Assembly: GCA_964608615.1 (NCBI GenBank)
Contig: CAZSQG010000102.1
Location: 1-11,973 of the forward strand
Source: CALEUX01 sp964608615
Lineage (GTDB): Bacteria > Bacteroidota > Bacteroidia > Bacteroidales > Marinilabiliaceae
Length of the DNA stretch: 11,973 bases
Direction of reading: 5' to 3'
Positions 6,193 to 11,973 of this stretch are shown piece by piece (positions within the stretch are counted from its first letter, which is position 1; each line of letters begins with the position of its first letter). The translations under genes were made by a program, and so were the position numbers. The notes below the pieces were generated by a model. The model was not told the DNA's origin, searched no databases, and was given only the letters and a program-made list of their open reading frames with translations.

Positions 6193-6810
6193 TTATGTTG
6201 ATTTTATGTATTCCGTTGTATAGGGGCACCAGATCATGCACTTAAGACATAAAGTACAGAGTTTTCTAGTCATGATTTCATCACGGGTAGTCGTGACGCT
6301 CCATGTTTTACCGAGCAAGGCTTTGGTCAGACACGCATTCACACAGATATTGCAATCGCCGCATTGCGGTTCTTTCGGCATTTCACTCATGGCTATAAAG
6401 GGAGCTGTGGTCAAGACTTTACCCAGCATCAGTGCACAGCCGTACTGGGTAGTAACTAGCAGGTTGTTTTTGCCGATAAACCCCAATCCGGTCCTGAGCG
6501 CGACAGTTTTATGCGGTAGACGCCCAAATTTCAACTTGGCAATACTTTTGTACCCTTCTGTTTCTAACCGTTCAGCTAATTTTACGGCAAGAGCATCCAT
6601 TTTGTGCTCGGTGTTAAAAACCTCTTTCCGTTTTGGTTCTTGACCGGCTCTGAGCGAGTTAATATACTCTCTCGATAGTGTTTTGCCAAAGAGAACTGCA
6701 CAAGAGCATCCTTCGATAATATCCGAGGGTAACATAGAAATATCGACAAAATATACAAAATCAGCGCCGCTTTCTTTTATGCGCTGTTCCCATATTTCGT
6801 TTAGCTCCAT
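6193..6810 (-). CDS. Double 4Fe-4S cluster protein, epoxyqueuosine-reductase-like
   Basis: The 205-residue protein carries two ferredoxin-type cluster motifs near its end: CGDCNICVNAC (Cys150, 153, 156, 160) and CTLCLKCMIWCP (Cys185, 188, 191, 195). ALRTGLGFIGKNNLLVTTQYG-like sequence (104-124) matches the AGLGW-GKN block of QueG and related cobalamin or flavin iron-sulphur reductases. The protein is far shorter than QueG (~380 residues) and lacks its C-terminal repeats, so it is a compact relative, probably an electron-transfer or reductase protein of unknown substrate rather than true QueG. ATG 6810 is chosen over 6837 because AAGGAG lies 6 bp upstream (6822-6817) and the 30-codon ORF stops 1 bp before the ATG (TAACATG), implying translational coupling. 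Strong Shine-Dalgarno use is unusual here. Confidence 0.85.
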   Translation of the reverse strand: MELNEIWEQRIKESGADFVYFVDISMLPSDIIEGCSCAVLFGKTLSREYINSLRAGQEPKRKEVFNTEHKMDALAVKLAERLETEGYKSIAKLKFGRLPHKTVALRTGLGFIGKNNLLVTTQYGCALMLGKVLTTAPFIAMSEMPKEPQCGDCNICVNACLTKALLGKTWSVTTTRDEIMTRKLCTLCLKCMIWCPYTTEYIKST

Positions 6811-6811
6811 G

Positions 6812-6904
6812 TTAGCTCCTTTTATTGATATCTCCATAGAATAACATCATCATACTTAGACCGAAAGAAAGTATAAATCCAATTACTAATATTGTTTTAG
6901 TCAT
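6812..6904 (-). CDS. 30-residue single-span membrane peptide coupled to the 4Fe-4S gene
   Basis: The short ORF runs ATG 6904 to TAA 6814-6812. The peptide starts MTKTILVIGFILSFGLSMMM and ends LFYGDINKRS, one strongly hydrophobic helix with a basic tail. Its stop and the Shine-Dalgarno of the next gene overlap (AAAAGGAGCTAACATG). Such spacing is typical of coupled genes, so the ORF may be a real small membrane protein or a leader that sets translation of the Fe-S gene. It has no clear ribosome site of its own. No known family is recognised; conservation in relatives is the key test. Confidence 0.45.
   Translation of the reverse strand: MTKTILVIGFILSFGLSMMMLFYGDINKRS
6817..6822 (-). promoter_or_regulatory. 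Strong Shine-Dalgarno AAGGAG
   Basis: Minus-strand AAGGAG precedes the ATG at 6810 by six bases. It decides the start over the in-frame ATG at 6837. Most genes in the window have A-rich leaders and no such site, as expected for Bacteroidota. Confidence 0.7.
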
Positions 6905-6940
6905 GATTTTCAATCAAATTTTTAAACTGCCCATCAAAAC

Positions 6941-7051
6941 CTAAACAGTCTCGTTTGAACTATTTTTATTTAATGCATCTACAACAGTTAATTGTCTCTT
7001 TTTTATCAATGTTTCAAAGTTGTCACCTTGGTATCTTGGTTGAATTATCAT
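6941..7051 (-). CDS. 36-residue peptide of unknown function
   Basis: The ORF runs from ATG 7051 to TAG 6943-6941. It begins MIIQPRYQGDNFETLIKKRQ and ends LTVVDALNKNSSNETV, mostly polar with a likely short helix. AGGAGC (7063-7058) stands six bases before the ATG, a good Shine-Dalgarno match and the same motif that precedes the 4Fe-4S gene. It lies 26 bp after the TPR gene stop and 36 bp before the 30-residue peptide, so peptide, peptide and Fe-S gene could form one transcript. The ribosome site and spacing argue for translation; no family is recognised. Confidence 0.4.
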   Translation of the reverse strand: MIIQPRYQGDNFETLIKKRQLTVVDALNKNSSNETV

Positions 7052-7076
7052 GGTTTTGCTCCTGAAATTCTGTCTT

Positions 7077-8410
<1,334 letters not shown>

Positions 8411-8421
<11 letters not shown>

Positions 8422-9196
8422 GGGTAGTTTTTTCTATTATCTGGATCTTCAAATACTTATACTTGTTATACTCATAATCAAAATCATATTTCTCCAGGTA
8501 AAGAGTATTATCATTTGTCCAAAATCCATCTCTAATGTTACATATTGAAATATTAGTTTCTCGTTTCACTTCTTCTTCCAAATTGATTATTTTTTCAAAA
8601 TCTTCTTTTTTTGATACTTGTATAAAATAGCCATTACATTCTTGTCCATCATAGCTTCCACTTAATCTGTATTTTTTATTTGGTGAAAAAAGGAATAAAT
8701 CTGGATTTCCTGTTTCTTCTGTTTCATTACCATTTTTCAAATTAAAGCTAATGTCTGTTGAGTGTCCGCCTTCACAAAGTAAAATATCCTCTTCGGGAAA
8801 ATATGCAATAAAAAAGCTATAGTCATAATCACTTAATTCTGTGTACTTTTTCCCATTTCTAAAATGGATTTTTCTCACTGCTTGATTTTCTTCTTCAAAT
8901 TCAACAGTTCCTTTTAATAAACGCTTTACTTCATCAAAATCTGTAATTTTAATCATATTATTCTCTCTCACTTTGCAGTTTTGCTTAACTGAATTGTATT
9001 TTGCAGAATCAATTACTTCAACTTTAATTGAATAATATATATTCTTTTCTTCTTTAATTTCAGATTTTAAAGTATTTAAGTTGGTCAATTTTGTGAGAGG
9101 TTGATTCTGTTTTTTTTCACCGGCATAGTTTTGACAATTCTGAAATAAAAACAAAAACAGACACATAATAGATATCTTTGAAATAAAAGTTTTCAT
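8411..9196 (-). CDS. Lipoprotein of unknown function
   Basis: The 261-residue protein starts at ATG 9196. The N-terminus MKTFISKISIMCLFLFLFQN ends in Cys21, the likely lipidation site, followed by a polar linker. The body is acidic and beta-rich. KIHFRNGKKYTELSDYDYSF and DLFLFSPNKKYRLSGSYDG are the most structured-looking stretches, the second like a beta-propeller blade; tyrosine and asparagine are frequent near the end. I do not recognise a family. The last codons (ACC CCT AAC ACT TAG) fall inside a 24-bp repeat whose second copy lies 1,041 bp upstream, so the gene sits between two direct repeats like a mobile cassette. It precedes the secreted TPR protein on the same strand, with 101 bp between them. 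Confidence 0.8.
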
Positions 9197-9228
9197 TAGT
9201 TCTTAATTTTAAATGTTTTGGTTCAATA

Positions 9229-9270
9229 TTAGCGCCAACGGTTACATGAAGTAACTGTGCCGCTACGAGC
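9229..9270 (-). repeat. Palindromic attC-like right end upstream of the lipoprotein gene
   Basis: On the minus strand this contains GTTACTTCATGTAAC (9255-9241), a perfect 5-bp inverted repeat around TTCAT, followed by CGTTGGCGC. CGTTG matches the first part of attC right boxes. It lies ~35 bp before ATG 9196, where a cassette junction would fall. Related ACTTCAT and CGTTTCATGTT words occur before the GrpB-like and Rid genes. The role as a recombination site is inferred. Confidence 0.35.
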
Positions 9271-9417
9271 TTTGTATTCAATGTTGAGGGATACTTGTGT
9301 GCCCTGTATGACCAGCAATGCACGCCTGAGTATGTTTATTTTCAAGTTGAAAAATACAAATTTTTCCCTTAAAAATAAATTTGTTGAGTGTTCATAATTA
9401 CTCAGAGGATACAAGTT

Positions 9418-9789
9418 TCATATTCGCAAGGGTAATTTGCCTAATTGGAGGCTAGGTGTTAGTCGCTGGTTGTTTGGCACTGATGGTTTTATTCCTTCGG
9501 ATTTTATGTAATTGATCCATTTTTTGGAAAACCTTATTTTGAAAATTACCTTATTTGAAAATAGCCTTAGAATTAATGAAGGTATAGAGAAAATCGAGAC
9601 AAAACTTTGGAAGCTATATACATCCAAATTATTTAGATCTGTATATTCATTCAGTAATATATTCCCAAATATTCCGATGGATTTAAATGAGATAAACCCG
9701 ATATACTTTTTTCTTTTAGAAGTTTGATTAGCTGCTATTTTCCCTTTAGTAATGAATCCTTTATTGTAAAAGTCGTATTTGAATATCAA
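9418..9789 (-). CDS. Basic 123-residue ORF, TTG start or frameshifted
   Basis: The frame runs from TTG 9789 to a stop at 9420-9418 and contains no ATG. The product is rich in Lys, Ile and Phe (IFKYDFYNKGFITKGKIAAN near the start, FSNKVIFKIRFSKKWINYIK later), with a hydrophobic middle. A different frame has ATG at about 9798 reading MKW just before this TTG; removing one base would join it as MKWLIFKYDF, which suggests a recent frameshift or sequencing error. The last ~20 residues (RLTPSLQLGK) are read through the 24-bp repeat at 9462-9439, so the coding end may have been rebuilt by cassette insertion. No family is recognised. Confidence 0.4.
   Translation of the reverse strand: MIFKYDFYNKGFITKGKIAANQTSKRKKYIGFISFKSIGIFGNILLNEYTDLNNLDVYSFQSFVSIFSIPSLILRLFSNKVIFKIRFSKKWINYIKSEGIKPSVPNNQRLTPSLQLGKLPLRI
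9439..9462 (-). repeat. 24-bp cassette-end repeat, copy 2 (attC-like)
   Basis: The minus strand reads CTAACACCTAGCCTCCAAT followed by TAGGC, with three mismatches to the copy at 8421-8398. It lies inside the 3' end of the ORF at 9418-9789. CCTA and TAGG can pair across GCCTCCAAT. Together with copy 1 it encloses the unknown lipoprotein gene and its 5' spacer. Confidence 0.5.
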
Positions 9790-9939
9790 GCCACTTCATT
9801 TTAGACTAAAAAGCCACCTTCTATTACCATTAAGTGTCTTTTTTCGCCCATTTATCAAGATTTTGTTAATTTAGCCGCTTCTATTTGTTCAGGTGTTTCG
9901 GCACTATTTTCGTTGTTATGACATGAAAAACCCTAAGCC

Positions 9940-10227
9940 ATGAAAATCATTAACTCCCAAATGATTGTTGCTGTTGTTATTCACGCAATAATTACCTTAG
10001 CCATTAGTTTTGATTCCCACTATTATCCTGTCGCGTTTCTTTCCGGCGCTATTGTTCTGGCAAATTTGTTGGGCTTGTTTCTTATTTCTGCGAGACAAAT
10101 AAAAATTGGTGCTAAAATTTTTCTCATCTCATCGGCCATCTTAGTTCCAATAGGAATGATAGGAGTATTGGGTGCCAGAAAAATTCTGGAGGAGGAAGAA
10201 AAAAAGAAATTTTATAATCAAAACTAA
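9940..10227 (+). CDS. Small three-span membrane protein
   Basis: The 95-residue protein starts at ATG 9940 and has three hydrophobic segments: MIVAVVIHAIITLAISF (8-24), VAFLSGAIVLANLLGLFLIS (~31-50) and IFLISSAILVPIGMIGVLGA (~60-79). The charged tail KILEEEEKKKFYNQN should be cytoplasmic. No family is recognised. It is the first plus-strand gene after the minus-strand block, and its stop is 13 bp before the next gene, so the two are probably co-transcribed. A weak promoter candidate precedes it (TTTG 9884-9887, TATTTTCG 9905-9912), but the 17-bp spacing is short. The 150-bp divergent region shows nothing else. Confidence 0.7.
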   Translation: MKIINSQMIVAVVIHAIITLAISFDSHYYPVAFLSGAIVLANLLGLFLISARQIKIGAKIFLISSAILVPIGMIGVLGARKILEEEEKKKFYNQN

Positions 10228-10240
10228 AATATCAAACAAA

Positions 10241-10642
10241 ATGAAAGTGAATAAAGAAATTAAAGCAAGTCAAAAACACATCAATCAACTTTTTACAATT
10301 GCAATAGTGATGATTGTTTTAGGCTTGATTGTTATGTCATTAGGCCTTTACCAATTAATTGGTTTTGGAGTATTGACTTTAGTTGTAGCTTTTATGACTC
10401 AAAACCTGACTTTGGTTAAACTATTAGATAATCATATGGAATTGAAATTGGGACCTTTTGCCGGCACCAAATATGTAAAATTTTGTGATGTTCATGATTT
10501 GAAAAAGGAAAGTGCTAAGAAAATTTATATTCATTATAAGAATGGAGAAAGCCAAAAAAAAATTAGGATCCCTGTTCATATGATTGAAGAAAATGACCTA
10601 ATAGAATTAATGTCCGTTATTTCTAAACATACAAAATCCTAG
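10241..10642 (+). CDS. Two-span membrane protein with PH-like C-terminal domain
   Basis: The 133-residue protein starts at ATG 10241. A longer in-frame ATG at 10172 is rejected because it overlaps the upstream gene and only adds a Lys/Arg-rich run. Residues ~16-52 form a helical hairpin (FTIAIVMIVLGLIVMSLGLY, then LIGFGVLTLVVAFM). The soluble part has a strand-rich order like bacterial PH domains: MELKLGPFAGTKYVKFCDVH, then KKIYIHYKNGESQKKIRIP, then a closing helix ENDLIELMSVIS. Bacterial PH proteins of this layout are membrane-associated and mostly uncharacterised. The assignment is by pattern, not by motif residues. It follows the three-span protein at 13 bp. Confidence 0.65.
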   Translation: MKVNKEIKASQKHINQLFTIAIVMIVLGLIVMSLGLYQLIGFGVLTLVVAFMTQNLTLVKLLDNHMELKLGPFAGTKYVKFCDVHDLKKESAKKIYIHYKNGESQKKIRIPVHMIEENDLIELMSVISKHTKS

Positions 10643-10688
10643 ATCAATTCCCATTTTGCCTTGTGAAGTTAACCGAAATCTAATCCTT

Positions 10689-11973
10689 ATGAATAATCGT
10701 TTTTTTATCTTCGTGTTGCTGTTCGTGTCCTTTCTATTGTTGGGTGCTTCAGCGCTGGTGGCACAGACGTCTGTTAAACTTCTCTTAAACCCTGATGAAA
10801 ATAGGGTTTACACCTATCACAGTCAAACGTATTCCAATCAACTACCGCAAAAGATTTTGTCGGTAGAGCAATCTTTTCAGCGTACTTCAGGCGAAAGCTT
10901 TATTCAGAAAAGCAAAGCCAGGGATATTAGACTTTTCAACTATGAAGGGATACCTTATTTTTGGATGGGCGACCGCTACGCCAGAGGCTCTTTGGATGCA
11001 CGTTGTGCCGATTTGTTGCAGCAGATAATAGTTGAAAGTGAGCTGCTCACCAACGGAACTTATAAGCAGGAATTCGACTTGGATGCCTGGCTTCTGGAGC
11101 ATGAGGCGGTGAATAAGGGTGATTATTATATTAAAGCTTTGGTTGGTCTAATAACGCCACTTTACAACTCTTTTTGGTTGAATGAAAAATTGGAAAAGGG
11201 AAAGCAGTTGAAATTGAAGAAGGGGAACATGGAGGAGTTTGGGCAATGGAAGGTGGTGGAACTAACCAACGAATATACGGTATTAAGTGCTTCAGCCAGG
11301 GAGGAGCCAAGCGCTGAAACCGACAGTACTTGGCTAGCACAAAGGGAGGTGATGTGCTTGGTCGAAAACTCGAGCGGCTTGCTATTGTTTATGGGTTCGG
11401 CCTTCAATAATGAGGCAGGCGAATATTCAGCCATGGCCATTTGGCGCGATGATTTTGAGATATTGCATCCTTTGACGTTTTTTGAAATTCAAAGCGATTT
11501 TGAAAAGGGCAAAATCAGACGCTTTGCACCACCGTTTGCCAGGTGTGACAATAGAGCACTAGCTGAGCAGTTGCTTGCAGAGGTAAAGCCGCAGTGTTAT
11601 TTTCGTTTCTCTCAAGGGGCAAAGGAGTTAATTTTTCACAATCCGAGTAATCTAAAGCAATCGCAGATAAAGGTTTCTTCTATTAGAGGATTTACACGTG
11701 ACTATGAAAAGGTGCCGGTATTTGGGGAGGACAGCAATTTTCCAAACCTGTTTTTGTACGAGGAGGGACTGGCGTCATTTTCGGGCGTTGTTTTTGGTTC
11801 TAACTCCGGGGTTAGCAAGGTGGTTGTTGAGCTGGATGAAATGGTTTTCTATGGTGAGAAGGACCTGACTTTATTTCCTAAGGATGTGGGTAAGCGACTT
11901 TCTTTAACAAGGGGCGAATTGTTTATTTCAACTGAAAAGTATACCAGTAGTTCAATCCAAAAGTATACCATTT
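10689..11973 (+). CDS. Large secreted protein of unknown function (5' part only)
   Basis: The frame is open from ATG 10689 to the window end, 428 codons without a stop. Residues 1-25 are a signal peptide (FFIFVLLFVSFLLLGASALVAQ), probably cut before Gln26. The mature part looks globular, alternating strands and helices: IRLFNYEGIPYFWMGDRYAR, GSLDARCADLLQQIIVES, LVENSSGLLLFMGSAFN, AGEYSAMAIWRDDFEIL. A second region near residues 330-428 is beta-rich with KQSQIKVSSIRGFTRDYEKV. Its sequence is visibly richer in G and C than the genes to the left. It follows the PH-like gene by 46 bp; co-transcription is possible but no motif shows it. I do not recognise any domain. Minus-strand frames inside it are shadows. 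Confidence 0.8.
   Translation, partial: MNNRFFIFVLLFVSFLLLGASALVAQTSVKLLLNPDENRVYTYHSQTYSNQLPQKILSVEQSFQRTSGESFIQKSKARDIRLFNYEGIPYFWMGDRYARGSLDARCADLLQQIIVESELLTNGTYKQEFDLDAWLLEHEAVNKGDYYIKALVGLITPLYNSFWLNEKLEKGKQLKLKKGNMEEFGQWKVVELTNEYTVLSASAREEPSAETDSTWLAQREVMCLVENSSGLLLFMGSAFNNEAGEYSAMAIWRDDFEILHPLTFFEIQSDFEKGKIRRFAPPFARCDNRALAEQLLAEVKPQCYFRFSQGAKELIFHNPSNLKQSQIKVSSIRGFTRDYEKVPVFGEDSNFPNLFLYEEGLASFSGVVFGSNSGVSKVVVELDEMVFYGEKDLTLFPKDVGKRLSLTRGELFISTEKYTSSSIQKYTI

Noticed and set aside
6236..6643. 135-residue plus-strand ORF
   Set aside because: It is antisense to the double 4Fe-4S gene, whose eight ordered cysteines make the minus frame certain.
11131..11440. Two minus-strand ORFs of 69 and 92 codons
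   Set aside because: They are antisense shadows of the continuous 428-codon plus-strand frame, which has a signal peptide and consistent codon use.

Overview
The window looks like a chromosomal piece of a Bacteroidota (Bacteroidia) organism, probably an environmental strain or a metagenome scaffold. The DNA is AT-rich. Several proteins are lipoproteins with Bacteroidota-style signals, and one of these has the post-cysteine KKDD export signal. Other pointers are a membrane-anchored AraC-type regulator, an exact TAnnTTTG -7 promoter element and a general lack of Shine-Dalgarno sites. The phylum call rests on these protein and promoter features only. There is no rRNA, tRNA or CRISPR. A run of exactly 100 Ns at 1986-2085 is a scaffold gap.

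Layout. (1) 1-1695, minus strand: a formylglycine-generating-enzyme-like (SUMF1/FGE-fold) surface lipoprotein cut by the window edge, then a lipoprotein with a beta-barrel-like body. (2) 1738-3583: an AraC regulator with seven predicted membrane segments, an array of imperfect ~70-bp palindromic repeats (holding the N gap) just past its stop codon, and three 21-bp-phased TGAGAC repeats upstream of the lipoprotein gene. These could form a regulator-target unit. (3) 3708-9789, all minus strand: a run of small, functionally unrelated genes (lipocalin, GrpB-like UPF0157, Rid family, double 4Fe-4S protein, two peptides, a TPR protein with a segment like GT117/DUF2723 proteins, an unknown lipoprotein and a Met-less basic ORF). 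Repeated spacers separate several of them: a ~193-bp direct repeat on both sides of the GrpB-Rid pair, and a 24-bp repeat on both sides of the lipoprotein gene. The pattern resembles a gene-cassette array without a visible integrase. (4) 9940-11973, plus strand: two small membrane proteins in a probable operon, then the first 428 codons of a large secreted protein of unknown function.

No pathway links the genes of region 3. Their shared property is spacer architecture. The 6.2-7.06 kb block differs from its neighbours in having real Shine-Dalgarno sites (AAGGAG, AGGAGC), which suggests acquisition from a lineage that uses them. The most testable new ideas are the triple operator, the cassette-like repeats and the two peptides upstream of the Fe-S gene.
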